A stretch of 64,000 nt of DNA, taken from an uncultured Prochlorococcus sp. (GTDB lineage: Bacteria > Cyanobacteriota > Cyanobacteriia > PCC-6307 > Cyanobiaceae). Positions within the stretch are counted from its first letter, which is position 1, and every line of letters begins with the position of its first letter. The stretch lies in assembly GCA_902590775.1 (NCBI GenBank), contig CACIYC010000002.1, positions 25,372-89,371 on the forward strand, read 5' to 3'. Position numbers and translations under genes: made by a program. Positions 19,915 through 29,485 of this stretch are shown here, one piece after another. The notes beneath the pieces are model-generated. The model saw nothing but the letters and a program-made list of their open reading frames with translations, was not told the origin of the DNA and did not search any database.

Positions 19915-20553
19915 TTATTCTAAGCAAATCCTAAGATTATTTGTATTTATTTTTTCATTTGAGGCAATAGCCATGATCCAGTTTTTATATTGTAAATAAT
20001 ATATATTTACTTTTAAGTTTAGTTTTTTATGCATAGCAATATTTGATTTCTCATTGATGGACCAATCTTTTATGTCTTTTAATAGTTTTCCTCTTTGCCA
20101 TTTGATCAAAGCTTCTTTCTTTACCCATTGATTAAGAACTTTACTTGGGAATTTTTCTTGGCTGAAATCGTTTAGATACTCTAGATCGTGTTCATTAAAG
20201 AAACGTTTGGCTATTTGAGATGCAGAAAATTTTCTATCAGCTCTTTCAAGATCTATCCCTAATTTTCGAGAAGACCAACCTATTAGGAGAGCATCATTAC
20301 AATGGCTAAAACTTATGTATCCCATTTTGTTTCCTAATGATGGTGCTTCTCCTGGTAAAGCTTGTAAAGGAATTGAAAGTGGATCCATTTGGAAATAATT
20401 AGACAAAGCAAAACGAACATATCCTCTTGAATGTCTAAATTCTTGAGCTCTTTCTGGGGGTAGTGATCTAGCAGTTTCCTCTTCGTTAGTTGAAATTTCT
20501 TTTAAAGGAGAATTTGTTGGAAATAGCCAAAGAGGCAGTACTCTAGTTTTCAT
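19915..20553 (-). CDS. 4'-phosphopantetheinyl transferase (Sfp/HetI type)
   Basis: Transfers phosphopantetheine from CoA to acyl carrier protein. 212 residues with the Sfp-type motifs LGIDLERADR (about residue 98) and FFNEHDLEYLN followed by WVKKEALIKW (about 143-152); D, E and K are the magnesium and catalytic residues. Cyanobacteria generally lack an AcpS enzyme and use one Sfp-type enzyme for fatty-acid ACP; that is probably this gene's role. Divergent from the bcp gene with the two starts nearly touching. Confidence 0.92.
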   Translation of the reverse strand: MKTRVLPLWLFPTNSPLKEISTNEEETARSLPPERAQEFRHSRGYVRFALSNYFQMDPLSIPLQALPGEAPSLGNKMGYISFSHCNDALLIGWSSRKLGIDLERADRKFSASQIAKRFFNEHDLEYLNDFSQEKFPSKVLNQWVKKEALIKWQRGKLLKDIKDWSINEKSNIAMHKKLNLKVNIYYLQYKNWIMAIASNEKINTNNLRICLE

Positions 20554-20570
20554 TATTGTTTGGAATAGTG

Positions 20571-21038
20571 ATGTCCTTAGTCATTGGTGAAAAAGCTCCA
20601 GACTTTACTCTTCCTGATCAAGATGGGAAATTAGTAAAACTTTCATCTTTGAAAGGCCAAAGAGTTGTTATTTACTTTTATCCCAAAGATGACACTCCAG
20701 GCTGCACAAAGGAAGCTTGCAATTTCAGAGATCGTTGGGATATTTTTCAAAAGTATCAAATTAGAGTTTTAGGGATTAGTAAAGATCCTTCTAATATTCA
20801 TACTAAGTTTATTAAAAAATATGATTTACCTTTTAGCTTATTGACCGATTTAGAACCATGTCCTGTGGCAACTTCATATGAAAGTTATGGGTTAAAGAAG
20901 TTTATGGGTAAAGAATATATGGGTTTGAAGAGACAGACTTTTGTAATAGATGCTAAAGGCAATTTTGAGTTGATTTATTTTAAAGTAAAGGCAGCAATTA
21001 TGGCAGATCAGATTTCGTCTGATTTAGGTCTTGATTAG
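20571..21038 (+). CDS. bcp: Peroxiredoxin Q / bacterioferritin comigratory protein
   Basis: A thiol peroxidase that reduces hydroperoxides. From the chosen ATG the peroxidatic Cys is residue 45 in DDTPGC and the resolving Cys is residue 50 (TKEAC), the five-residue spacing of PrxQ. The family N-terminus LVIGEKAPDFTLPDQDG and the 155-residue length favour ATG 20571 over the ATG at 20556. The 3' end overlaps the convergent coaX gene by 41 bp. Confidence 0.96.
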   Translation: MSLVIGEKAPDFTLPDQDGKLVKLSSLKGQRVVIYFYPKDDTPGCTKEACNFRDRWDIFQKYQIRVLGISKDPSNIHTKFIKKYDLPFSLLTDLEPCPVATSYESYGLKKFMGKEYMGLKRQTFVIDAKGNFELIYFKVKAAIMADQISSDLGLD

Positions 21039-21726
21039 GAATTAAATTAATTTTGATCATTGCTTCCATTGCAAGATCAGGGAAATGAAAAATTTCTAGA
21101 TTTTTATTTTTTAGATGGTCAAAACATATTCTTCCATCACCTCCACACAACCAAAGGGGCATATTTGCATCTTGTTGTGCCTGTAATAAAGTTCCAAGAA
21201 TAGCTTGAAAGCTTCCTTGTAACATTGCTTCTTCAGTAGATATAGGAAACTTTATTTTTGGAATATTTTCTCTTTTAACTGGACTGAGGTTTTTTGTTCC
21301 TTCAGACATGATTAATCTTTGGAGTTTTAACCCTGCCACTAATTGGCCTCCTGCAAACTCTCCATTGGCTGTAATACGAGTTAAACTTAAAATAGTCCCT
21401 GCATCGGCAATAAGAATACCTTTTGAATGTAGCTTTTTAGATTTAGCTTTTTGGTATGCTCCCCAGCCGACTAAGGCTCTATCAATGCCTAGCCATGAAG
21501 GAAGGTTTAATAAAGGGATATGTTCAATTTTGATGAGTCTGGAAGGATCTAATTCAATATCCGAAGGGATCGGACCTACAGCAGCCCATTTCCACAAAAC
21601 ATTATTGAGGGATTTCAGTTTTTGTGATTCTGGAGCAGTATGAAAAAAGGACCATTGAGTTCCTTTTTTCATAGCCCAGTGCCAACGAGTATTGCCAATT
21701 AAAAGGCAATATTTTTCGTTATTCAC
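20998..21726 (-). CDS. coaX: Type III pantothenate kinase
   Basis: Phosphorylates pantothenate in the first step of CoA synthesis. Motifs are GIDRALVGWGA (GxDR), ILIADAGTILSL (DAGT) and GGQLVAGLKLQ, all of the CoaX acetate-kinase fold. The first motif is normally DxGNT, but here reads LIGNTRWHW without the Asp. 242 residues with a GTG start. The start overlaps the cysH stop by 4 bp, so cysH and coaX are likely one transcript. Confidence 0.88.
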   Translation of the reverse strand: MNNEKYCLLIGNTRWHWAMKKGTQWSFFHTAPESQKLKSLNNVLWKWAAVGPIPSDIELDPSRLIKIEHIPLLNLPSWLGIDRALVGWGAYQKAKSKKLHSKGILIADAGTILSLTRITANGEFAGGQLVAGLKLQRLIMSEGTKNLSPVKRENIPKIKFPISTEEAMLQGSFQAILGTLLQAQQDANMPLWLCGGDGRICFDHLKNKNLEIFHFPDLAMEAMIKINLIPNQDLNQTKSDLP

Positions 21727-22481
21727 TTTTGATTACTATTTGTCTTTTGGTCTGTATGGATCCCACATTCTTGTTTTAATCCTCCAAATCGGGTTTTTCT
21801 TCCACTTGCATCGTTACTATCAGGTGCACTTGAATGCCAATCGCCAATAGTGGAATAACCTTTTTCAAAAAGAGGATGTTGTGGCAGATTATGTTTTTGC
21901 ATGTAATAAAAAATATCTTTTTTAGACCATTCCAATATTGGTCTTAATGAAAGTCGTGATCTTATTAGATCTAATATTTCCATAGAGTTTCTATTATCCG
22001 TTTGACTGCTTCTTACACCACTAGCCCAGCAGTTGATTTTATATTCGTTTAAAGCTGTTTCGAGAGGTTCGACTTTGCGAATATTGTGATATTTTTCTAG
22101 GTCTTTTAAAGAGTTTTTTTCCCAAAGCTGCCCATATAAAGCTTCCATCCTTGCGGGGGATATTTTGCTTTGAACGATAGTTATATTTAATTTAAGTTTT
22201 TTTGATAGTGAGTCTGCATATTGATAGGTCTCAGGAGGCAAATAACCAGTATCCACCCAGATGATTTTGATATTATTTCCATCATCAATTTTATGAAGCA
22301 TGTGCAGTAATACTGATGATTGAATTCCAAAACTTGTAGTTATTGCAAATCTCTGGCCAAATTCTTGATATGCCCATGCCAGGCGCTTTTCTGGAGAAAG
22401 TTTCTCTAGATGAAGACAGGCTTGTTGTAAGGGGATGTTTAATAATGGGATTTCTGCCATGTTTTGGCTAATCATGTTCAT
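21723..22481 (-). CDS. cysH: Phosphoadenylyl-sulfate (PAPS) reductase
   Basis: Thioredoxin-dependent reduction of PAPS to sulfite in sulfate assimilation. The PP-loop-like segment TTSFGIQSSVLLHML is near residue 50, followed by IIWVDTGYLPPETY, and the C-terminal catalytic cysteine is in KQECGIH. The Cys pairs that bind a [4Fe-4S] cluster in APS-type reductases are not seen, so PAPS is the likely substrate. 252 residues; an in-frame ATG at 22460 (MAEIPLLN) is an alternative start. Confidence 0.94.
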   Translation of the reverse strand: MNMISQNMAEIPLLNIPLQQACLHLEKLSPEKRLAWAYQEFGQRFAITTSFGIQSSVLLHMLHKIDDGNNIKIIWVDTGYLPPETYQYADSLSKKLKLNITIVQSKISPARMEALYGQLWEKNSLKDLEKYHNIRKVEPLETALNEYKINCWASGVRSSQTDNRNSMEILDLIRSRLSLRPILEWSKKDIFYYMQKHNLPQHPLFEKGYSTIGDWHSSAPDSNDASGRKTRFGGLKQECGIHTDQKTNSNQK

Positions 22482-22547
22482 ATGATCTATTGTCCCTTTT
22501 CATTAGTTTGTTTGTAGTTTTTCTCAATTATTTCAGGTATTGTTCCA

Positions 22548-23732
22548 ATGGAGTCTAATTCTTCAAAAAGTAATGCTGTTGTTGTTATTGGTGGTGGCTT
22601 TGGAGGTTTAACTACTGCTTTTTCTTTAAGTAATGGTAAGAAAAGGCCTCCAATTATCTTGATTGAGCCACGTAAAAGATTTGTATTTTTACCATTGCTA
22701 TATGAATTATTAGCTGGTGAGCTTGAAACTTGGGAAGTAGCTCCTTCTTATAAATCATTACTTGCATCAAGAGGAATTATTCATATTGATCAGTATGTTG
22801 AAAACATTGATTTAGATAAAGAGATTGTTATTACTTCTAATGGAGAGGAAATTAAGTACGGAAAACTTGTTATCAGTACTGGTTCGCAGCCAGATTCTTT
22901 TGGCATTCCAGGTGTTGAAGAGTACGCTCTTATGTTTAATCAATATCAAGATGTAGCAAAAATAAAAAATTTAATTCTGAGTTTAAATAATTCTCCCAAT
23001 CAAAATTTATTTATTGTTGGTGCAGGACCCACAGGAGTTGAATTAGCTTGTAAATTAGCTGATTTAATAGTTCAACCAATTGCAATAAATTTAGTGGAAT
23101 TGGGTGAAAGGGTTTTACCTAATGTTAAATCGTTTAATCAGGAACAAGCAGAACAAGCATTAAGAAAAAAATCTGTGAAAGTTCATTTAAATACAAGGGT
23201 TTTAAAAATTACTCGGGAAAAATTAGAATTTTTAAGTATTTTGCAAGATCAATCAAAATCGTTGTCAATGAGTCATTCAGGAGTGATTTGGACCGCAGGA
23301 GTAAAATCATCAATACCAAATGGTTTGCCGAAAAATATCTTAAAAGATAGAAAAATATTGATCAACTCTCAATTAAATGTCATCGGATATGACAATGTTT
23401 TTGCTATTGGAGATATTTCTTATGATTTAGGTAATCCTCTTTTTTCTACGGCTCAAGTTGCGATGCAACAGGGAGAGCATTTGGGTGTAAATTTGCGTGA
23501 TTTCTTTGACGGGAAAATTGTTAATCGCCCTTTTCAATTTGTTGATCGTGGAGAGATGCTCAGTTTGGGTGTAGGTCAAGCAACTCTTACAGCCATGGGC
23601 TTAACAATGTCAGGATCACTTGCTTTCCAAATTCGACGTATGGCTTATTTATCTAAATTTCCGAATTTGTCTCTAGGTGTTAGATCTGCTGGTTCGTGGT
23701 TGTGCAGTCATGCTAAGAATTTGATTGATTGA
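22548..23732 (+). CDS. ndb: Type II NAD(P)H dehydrogenase
   Basis: A 394-residue single-subunit flavoprotein. The FAD-binding site is VVVIGGGFGGLTTAF (about residues 11-25), and the second nucleotide site is LFIVGAGPTGVELACKL (about 154-170), followed by the FAIGDIS motif near 286. It oxidises NAD(P)H with a quinone acceptor; in Synechocystis one member reduces demethylphylloquinone. The C-terminus has hydrophobic stretches that may associate with the membrane. It is divergent from cysH. Confidence 0.9.
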   Translation: MESNSSKSNAVVVIGGGFGGLTTAFSLSNGKKRPPIILIEPRKRFVFLPLLYELLAGELETWEVAPSYKSLLASRGIIHIDQYVENIDLDKEIVITSNGEEIKYGKLVISTGSQPDSFGIPGVEEYALMFNQYQDVAKIKNLILSLNNSPNQNLFIVGAGPTGVELACKLADLIVQPIAINLVELGERVLPNVKSFNQEQAEQALRKKSVKVHLNTRVLKITREKLEFLSILQDQSKSLSMSHSGVIWTAGVKSSIPNGLPKNILKDRKILINSQLNVIGYDNVFAIGDISYDLGNPLFSTAQVAMQQGEHLGVNLRDFFDGKIVNRPFQFVDRGEMLSLGVGQATLTAMGLTMSGSLAFQIRRMAYLSKFPNLSLGVRSAGSWLCSHAKNLID

Positions 23733-23823
23733 GAGAATATATTGGTCGTCAAAAAGTTATTTTATTTCTTGTTGATCTTTGTCAGAATTAATTCAGTAAT
23801 GAAGACAATGGAAACAAAACAAT

Positions 23824-25641
23824 ATGCATGAATTATTTTCAGTTTTAGAAAACTTTCACGCACTCGTAACTTTGAGCGTGTTGTTTTTGGCTATATTTCT
23901 TTTTGTTAGTGGATTTCTAGCTCCTGAGTTAACCGGTCTTCTAAGTGTTTCACTCTTGATGGCAACAGGGGTATTAGAACCTCAAAAAGCTTTAGCTGGC
24001 TTTGGTAGTCCTGCACTTATAACATTGATGGGTTTATTTGCAGTTTCTGCTGCTTTATTTAAAAGTGGGGCTTTGGATCGTTTAAGAGAATTAATTGCTT
24101 TTGAAAGTATTAATACACCTCGTAGGTTGATAGGAATTTTAGGTTTGGTAGTTGCACCAATTTCAGGAATTGTTCCTAATACACCTGTGGTTGCATCACT
24201 TTTACCTGTAATAGAGGCTTGGTGTGCGAAGCGCAATATTTCTCCATCTAGAGTTTTGTTACCTCTTTCTTTCGCAACTTTATTAGGTGGAACTTTGACT
24301 CTTCTAGGAAGTTCTGTCAATTTGTTGGTTAGTGATATTAGCGCTCAACTGGGATATGGCCCTCTAGAACTTTTTAGCTTTACTGCAATTGGTGTGCCTA
24401 TATGGTTACTTGGAACGGTGTACTTGTTATTAGCACCACAGTCTTTGTTGCCTGATAGAGGAAAAGAAAACAATGATATTAGTAGTAGTAGATCTGATCA
24501 AACTGGCTACTTTACTGAGGTGACCATTCCAAATGATTCTGAACTTGTAGGACAATCATTGCATAATAGTAGGTTGCAGAGACGTTTTGATGTAGATGTT
24601 TTAGAGCTTCAACGAGGTAAAGAAAGACTTATTCCTCCTCTTGCCGATCGTACTATGGAACCAGGAGATAGGTTATTGCTTCGGGTGACTCGTGCAGATC
24701 TTCTTCGATTACAGCAAGAACATACTGTTCAACTTGCTAAAAGAACTTTCAATAATGATTCAACAAATCCTTTTGATTGGCAAATTGTTGAAGGGCAAAA
24801 AACCGTTGAAGTCCTTCTTCCTGCAGGATCGACTTTAGCTGGTGCAAGTTTAAGAGAATTAAGATTTCGACAGAGACATAATGCAACAGTTCTTGCTTTA
24901 AGACGTGGACAGCAAACTGTTCAAGAACGTCTTGGTCAGGCGATTTTACATGAGGGAGATGTATTGCTTTTACAAGCGCCTCTAGATTCCATTCGTGGTC
25001 TACAAGCCAGCAATGACTTGGTTGTTCTTGATCAGCTTGAGAATGACTTGCCTACTGTGAAGCGCAAACCTATCGCTATAGCAATAGCAATAGCAATGAT
25101 TCTTTTGCCTACTTTGACGACATTGCCTTTAGTAGCATCAGTTTTAATTGCGGTGATTGCTATGGTTGTAGGTGGTTGCATTCGCCCAGCTGAGGTTCAA
25201 GATTCTATTCGTTTAGATGTCATCCTTCTGTTGGGATCTCTTTCTAGTTTTAGTGTTGCAATGCAATCCACTGGTCTTGCAGATGCCTTCGCAGGAGGAC
25301 TTGAGTATTGGTTGGATGGCTTGCCTACTTATTTTGCTTTGTTAGTCATTTTCTTGTCTACGACAATTTTTACACAGTTTATTAGTAATGCAGCCTCTGT
25401 TGCGTTGTTGGCACCTATTGCAGTGCATCTCGCGCCAGGCATGAATCTTCCTCCTTCTGCACTTTTGATGACAGTTTTATTTGGTGCGAGTCAGTCATTT
25501 TTAACTCCAATGGGCTATCAAACAAATTTAATGGTATTTGGACCTGGTCGCTATCGTTTTCTTGATGTAACAAGGTATGGAGCAGGACTCACTGTGTTAA
25601 TGACAATAGTTGTACCACTATTAATTCTTTGGCAATACTAA
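23824..25641 (+). CDS. SLC13/DASS-type permease with two RCK-C domains
   Basis: A 605-residue transporter. Membrane segments fill residues 15-210 and 415-600, and two cytosolic RCK-C (TrkA-C) domains lie between them (about 230-305 and 320-395, with EPGDRLLLRVTR and HEGDVLLLQAPL). This architecture is that of divalent anion:sodium symporters such as the sulfate permease SAC1/SLT type. Substrate could be sulfate, but this is inferred. It is upstream of ktrB and ktrA, which together form a probable ion-transport unit. Confidence 0.87.
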   Translation: MHELFSVLENFHALVTLSVLFLAIFLFVSGFLAPELTGLLSVSLLMATGVLEPQKALAGFGSPALITLMGLFAVSAALFKSGALDRLRELIAFESINTPRRLIGILGLVVAPISGIVPNTPVVASLLPVIEAWCAKRNISPSRVLLPLSFATLLGGTLTLLGSSVNLLVSDISAQLGYGPLELFSFTAIGVPIWLLGTVYLLLAPQSLLPDRGKENNDISSSRSDQTGYFTEVTIPNDSELVGQSLHNSRLQRRFDVDVLELQRGKERLIPPLADRTMEPGDRLLLRVTRADLLRLQQEHTVQLAKRTFNNDSTNPFDWQIVEGQKTVEVLLPAGSTLAGASLRELRFRQRHNATVLALRRGQQTVQERLGQAILHEGDVLLLQAPLDSIRGLQASNDLVVLDQLENDLPTVKRKPIAIAIAIAMILLPTLTTLPLVASVLIAVIAMVVGGCIRPAEVQDSIRLDVILLLGSLSSFSVAMQSTGLADAFAGGLEYWLDGLPTYFALLVIFLSTTIFTQFISNAASVALLAPIAVHLAPGMNLPPSALLMTVLFGASQSFLTPMGYQTNLMVFGPGRYRFLDVTRYGAGLTVLMTIVVPLLILWQY

Positions 25642-25705
25642 GGTGTAGCCATTAGACCTTTAATTATGAATATAATTTTCTAAATCTTAGAAAGCAATCT
25701 ATTCA

Positions 25706-27109
25706 GTGTCTTTTTCCAAAACAGTCAGTTTAAAACTTGTGTGGTATAGAAGATTAACTGTTCCACAGTTCACTCTTCTAACCGGTTCTTTGGTTATTTT
25801 CCTGGGCACTTTTTTGCTTGCAACACCTTTATGTTCTTCTAATGAAGTTGGTATATGGCAATCTTTTTTTACGGCCACATCTGCTGTGACAGTAACAGGT
25901 TTGACGATAATTGATATAGGCAAAGACTTAACAATATATGGTCAAATTCTTTTAGCAGTAATGCTACTTGTTGGAGGTTTAGGTTTAATGGCGATTACAA
26001 CTTTTTTACAAGGCTTTGTTGTTAGTGGAACAGAATTGAGATGTCGCTTAGATCGTGGAAAAACTCTTGATGAATTTGGAGTGGGTGGAGTAGGTAGAAC
26101 TTTTCGTGGCATTGCCTTTACGGCAGCAGTTTTAATAATTATTGGAGCTTTTATTTTATTTTATTTTGGGTTCTCTGATATACCGAATTTAGGAGATCGT
26201 TTATGGGCATCACTATTTCATAGCATTTCTGCATATAACAATGCAGGGTTTGGTCTTTGGTCAAACAGTATGGAAGATTATCGAAGTAATGGGATTGTAA
26301 ATTTTGTATTGATTGTTCTGATTGTTTTAGGAGGTTTAGGATGGAGAGTCACAAGTGATCTTTGGAGTAATAGAAAAAATTTCAAGTTGCGTAGCCTAAG
26401 TCTTCACACTCGTTTAGTTATTAGAACTTCTTTATTTTTAATTGGTTTCGGAACATTTGGATTAGTTATTACTGAATCAATATCACAAGGATCTTATCTT
26501 TTCTCAGTTTCTTGGCATGAAAGGCTCTTAACTTCTTTCTTTGAATCTGTTAGCGCTAGGACTGCAGGATTTACTAGCATGCCTATCTCTATTGAGAGTA
26601 TTTCAGATTCAGGCCTATTGCTTTTGATGACATTAATGTTTATAGGAGCCAGTCCTGGAGGTACTGGAGGAGGAATTAAAACTACGACTATTGCAGCACT
26701 TATGGCTGCGACGAGATCAACTTTGCGAGGACAAGATACTGTGGTTATTAGACATCGACAAATCTCAGATAAAGTTGTATTAAAAGCAGTTGGTATTACG
26801 GTTGGATCACTTCTATTTGTTCTCCTCATGGCCTTGTTAATTACCATGACAACTGGCTTGGGTGGTCAAGATCGCTTTTCTTTCTTGGAAATATTATTTA
26901 CATGTATTTCTGCTTTTGCGACAGTAGGTTTTGATATAGGTGTGACACAGGATTTAAATTCACTTGGTCAATTCGTGTTGGTGGTAGGTATGTTTGTAGG
27001 TAGATTAGGAATACTTTTGTTTCTAAGTGCAATTTGGCAAGCACTGAATAGGGATAGGATTCAGCATCAGAATCGTATTGGCTATCCACGTGAAGATCTT
27101 TATGTTTGA
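25706..27109 (+). CDS. ktrB: KtrB/TrkH family potassium-transport membrane subunit
   Basis: A 467-residue membrane protein with four pore-loop repeats. Each carries the filter glycine region: AVTVTGLTI, NNAGFGL, ARTAGFTSM and ATVGFDIG. A GGTGGGIKTTT segment lies between the third and fourth pore loops, as in TrkH/KtrB. These sodium-dependent K+ importers need the cytosolic partner encoded by the next gene. GTG start. The stop codon overlaps the frame of ktrA's upstream region. Confidence 0.93.
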   Translation: MSFSKTVSLKLVWYRRLTVPQFTLLTGSLVIFLGTFLLATPLCSSNEVGIWQSFFTATSAVTVTGLTIIDIGKDLTIYGQILLAVMLLVGGLGLMAITTFLQGFVVSGTELRCRLDRGKTLDEFGVGGVGRTFRGIAFTAAVLIIIGAFILFYFGFSDIPNLGDRLWASLFHSISAYNNAGFGLWSNSMEDYRSNGIVNFVLIVLIVLGGLGWRVTSDLWSNRKNFKLRSLSLHTRLVIRTSLFLIGFGTFGLVITESISQGSYLFSVSWHERLLTSFFESVSARTAGFTSMPISIESISDSGLLLLMTLMFIGASPGGTGGGIKTTTIAALMAATRSTLRGQDTVVIRHRQISDKVVLKAVGITVGSLLFVLLMALLITMTTGLGGQDRFSFLEILFTCISAFATVGFDIGVTQDLNSLGQFVLVVGMFVGRLGILLFLSAIWQALNRDRIQHQNRIGYPREDLYV

Positions 27110-27120
27110 ATTCTTTTCTT

Positions 27121-27126
27121 GGAGGT
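27121..27126 (+). promoter_or_regulatory. Strong ribosome-binding site GGAGGT before ktrA
   Basis: GGAGGT at 27121-27126 lies 6 bases before ATG 27133. It decides the ktrA start in favour of ATG 27133 over the TTG at 27106, which would overlap ktrB. Confidence 0.75.
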
Positions 27127-27132
27127 ATTAAA

Positions 27133-27837
27133 ATGAGTGAATGGTGGCAATGGTTACCTAAAAAAGGAAGCGATTCTCTTGGCTTTGCTGTAGTAGGAAT
27201 TGGTCGTTTCGGGACTGCTGTTTGTCGTGAGTTGATTCGTAATGGGGTTGAAGTACTTGCGGTTGACTCTTCGGAACGCGCTATAGAAGAATTACGTCAG
27301 TTGGAGCCATCAATTGAAGCTAGAGTTGTTGATTCCACTGATGAAGAATCAATGAAGGAAGCAGGTGTTCTTGAAATGGGCACTGTAGTTGTAGGAATTA
27401 GTGAGCCAATTGAAGCAAGTATTACAACAACTTTGATAGCAAAAGATACTCAAGGAAGTCAAGTTCAACAAGTAATTGCTAGAGCAACAAGTGATTTACA
27501 TGAAAGAATGCTTGTAAGGGTTGGTGCAGATAGAGTAGTTTTTCCTTCTAGGATGCAAGGGGAGAGACTTGGTTTAGAGCTGGTCCGTCCAAACCTGATT
27601 GAAAGACTTGAATTAGATGATCAAACAGGAATTGATGAGATTAAAGTCCCAGAAATTTTTGTAGGGCGCTCTTTAAGAGATTTAAATCTCCGAAAGAACT
27701 ATTTAGTTAATGTTTTGGCAGCAGGTCCTGCAAAACGTTTAACAGTAAATCCACCTGCTAAATATATTTTAGAAAAAGATCATGTTTTAGTTGTAATGGG
27801 ATTGATGGAGCATTTGCAAAAATTGCCTCAAGTGTGA
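27133..27837 (+). CDS. ktrA: KtrA/TrkA family potassium-uptake regulator
   Basis: A 234-residue cytosolic subunit. The N-terminal RCK domain has the nucleotide-binding fold SLGFAVVGIGRFGTAVCRE and the acidic end of beta-2 LAVDSSE. The C-terminal RCK-C domain (about 150-230) includes EIFVGRSLRDLNLRK and EKDHVLVVMG. It gates KtrB in response to nucleotides. ATG start chosen from the strong ribosome site just before it. anmK follows directly after its stop. Confidence 0.94.
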   Translation: MSEWWQWLPKKGSDSLGFAVVGIGRFGTAVCRELIRNGVEVLAVDSSERAIEELRQLEPSIEARVVDSTDEESMKEAGVLEMGTVVVGISEPIEASITTTLIAKDTQGSQVQQVIARATSDLHERMLVRVGADRVVFPSRMQGERLGLELVRPNLIERLELDDQTGIDEIKVPEIFVGRSLRDLNLRKNYLVNVLAAGPAKRLTVNPPAKYILEKDHVLVVMGLMEHLQKLPQV

Positions 27838-28971
27838 ATGTATGTTTTAGGTTTAATGAGTGGTACCAGCGCCGATGGGGTGGATGCTGCATTAGTAGAT
27901 TTTAAAGGTAATTTACGTAAGCCCACCTGGAGATTGATTAATAAAGCATCAGTTTCATTTGATTCTGACTTACAAAAAATCATTGTTGATGTTGGTCAGG
28001 GTTCCAGGCTTAGTAGTACTGAATGGTTAGAACTTTCAGAGATAATCACAGAGTTTCATTATCGAGCAGCGAAGGCTTGTGACCCTAAGAGCATTGCTCG
28101 TGTTGTTGGTTGTCATGGCCAGACTGTTAGTCATAGGCCTCCAAAAGATTTTGATCGAGGAGCCAGTTTGCAGCTTATTCAAGCTCCTTTACTAGCAACT
28201 TTTCTTAATAGACCTGTTGTCTTTGATTTTAGAGCTAAAAATCTTGCCTTAGGTGGTCAAGGTGCTCCGTTATCTCCTCTTTTAGATCTTGCATTATTAG
28301 GCGGAGGACCAGGTTGGAGAGGAGTTCTTAATCTTGGAGGTATTGCAAATCTTTCATTGTTGCCTCCTAGATGTGGACCAGATCGAAACTATGATCTTAT
28401 GGGATGGGACTGTGGGCCAGCGAACAGCTTGATAGATTTTGCTGCCAGGAAGTTTAGTAATGGGAAACTAAATTTTGATTCTGATGGATTGATGGCTGCG
28501 GCAGGAAACCCAGATTTGGTTGCTATAGAGAAATGGTTGGAGGAAGATTTTTTTCAACTTCTACCTCCGAAATCAACAGGGAGAGAAGTTTTTGGTTGCA
28601 AAGATCTAGAAAGAAGATTATCTGAAATTGATTGCAATAATGTTAATGATGTAATTGCAACTTTGACATGTTTTACTGCTTCGATTGTTGCTCAGGATTT
28701 AGATAATCTTTTTCGACGTCACTATATAAAACCGATTGAATTATTTGTTGCCGGCGGAGGTAGTAAAAACCCAGTTCTTATGAAAGAAATTTCAAAAAAA
28801 TGTAAAGGGATTAGAGTTTTGGCTATGGAGGAGATTGGTATTTCTTCTGAGGCAAGAGAAGCTATGGCTTTTGCCTTTTTGGCATGGTGGTATTGCAATC
28901 AAAAAACTTGTACTGAATTGATTACAGGCGCAGAAAGACCAACTGTACTTGGCAGTTTCGTGAAGCCTTGA
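27838..28971 (+). CDS. anmK: Anhydro-N-acetylmuramic acid kinase
   Basis: Hydrolyses and phosphorylates 1,6-anhydro-MurNAc to MurNAc-6-phosphate during cell-wall recycling. The ATP/sugar motifs are [19 protein letters not shown] (residues 4-22), [19 protein letters not shown] and NLGGIANLS, then [10 protein letters not shown] and [10 protein letters not shown]. 377 residues, standard length. ATG begins directly after the ktrA stop, so it is probably read from the same transcript although its role is unrelated. Confidence 0.94.
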   Translation: MYVLGLMSGTSADGVDAALVDFKGNLRKPTWRLINKASVSFDSDLQKIIVDVGQGSRLSSTEWLELSEIITEFHYRAAKACDPKSIARVVGCHGQTVSHRPPKDFDRGASLQLIQAPLLATFLNRPVVFDFRAKNLALGGQGAPLSPLLDLALLGGGPGWRGVLNLGGIANLSLLPPRCGPDRNYDLMGWDCGPANSLIDFAARKFSNGKLNFDSDGLMAAAGNPDLVAIEKWLEEDFFQLLPPKSTGREVFGCKDLERRLSEIDCNNVNDVIATLTCFTASIVAQDLDNLFRRHYIKPIELFVAGGGSKNPVLMKEISKKCKGIRVLAMEEIGISSEAREAMAFAFLAWWYCNQKTCTELITGAERPTVLGSFVKP

Positions 28972-28980
28972 AAAGGTAAT

Positions 28981-29280
28981 TTATGGTCGATGAAATTTTA
29001 TTCTGCGTGGTGCTCCTTTTAAGCGTCTTGCTTGTTGAGATTCCAGTGATGATCGGAATTGATCTGTCGCAGATATTTTTGAAATACTCTTTTGTTTTGA
29101 TAGTTGCTCAGCTTCTAATCGACTCACACCTTCTTGAATAAGTACCTTTGCCATATTGCTGACAGTTCTTGATTCTTGTTCAGCTAAAAAAGTTAATCGA
29201 TCACAAAGGTCTTCGGGGAGCACAACTTGTACTCTGGGAGACTTTGGTTTCCCGTTCGAGGAATTTTGCCGGGTAGCCAT
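28981..29280 (-). CDS. Ribbon-helix-helix DNA-binding protein
   Basis: A 99-residue basic protein. Residues 15-48 (RVQVVLPEDLCDRLTFLAEQ followed by RTVSNMAKVLIQEGVSR) match the CopG/Arc-type ribbon-helix-helix fold, so it may be a transcription regulator or an antitoxin-like protein. The C-terminal 40 residues are Arg/Lys/Ser-rich and end RRIKFHRP. The frame opens at 29370, but ATG 29280 (MATRQNSSNG) is the better start. No toxin gene is adjacent: the 3' neighbour is convergent anmK. Confidence 0.82.
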   Translation of the reverse strand: MATRQNSSNGKPKSPRVQVVLPEDLCDRLTFLAEQESRTVSNMAKVLIQEGVSRLEAEQLSKQKSISKISATDQFRSSLESQQARRLKGAPRRIKFHRP

Positions 29281-29485
29281 GACCCAAAGGATGTAACGGG
29301 TACTTAATAGTGTACACTTATAGTCAAGGATACTATCCTTTAGTATGATTGTTTCGAGATCAAACTTCATTTTTGCTCTTTTGCAAAAAGTTTCAAATGA
29401 TTTATCCCAATTAAATTTATGCCTATTTCGTTAAAGCTTTTGCTTTGACATTTAATTCAGTCTTGGTACGCACTCTCTCCTCAAA

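Noticed and set aside
25077..25100. Short GCAATA repeat in the SLC13 gene
   Set aside because: It encodes an Ile-Ala run in a membrane helix and does not look like a functional repeat.
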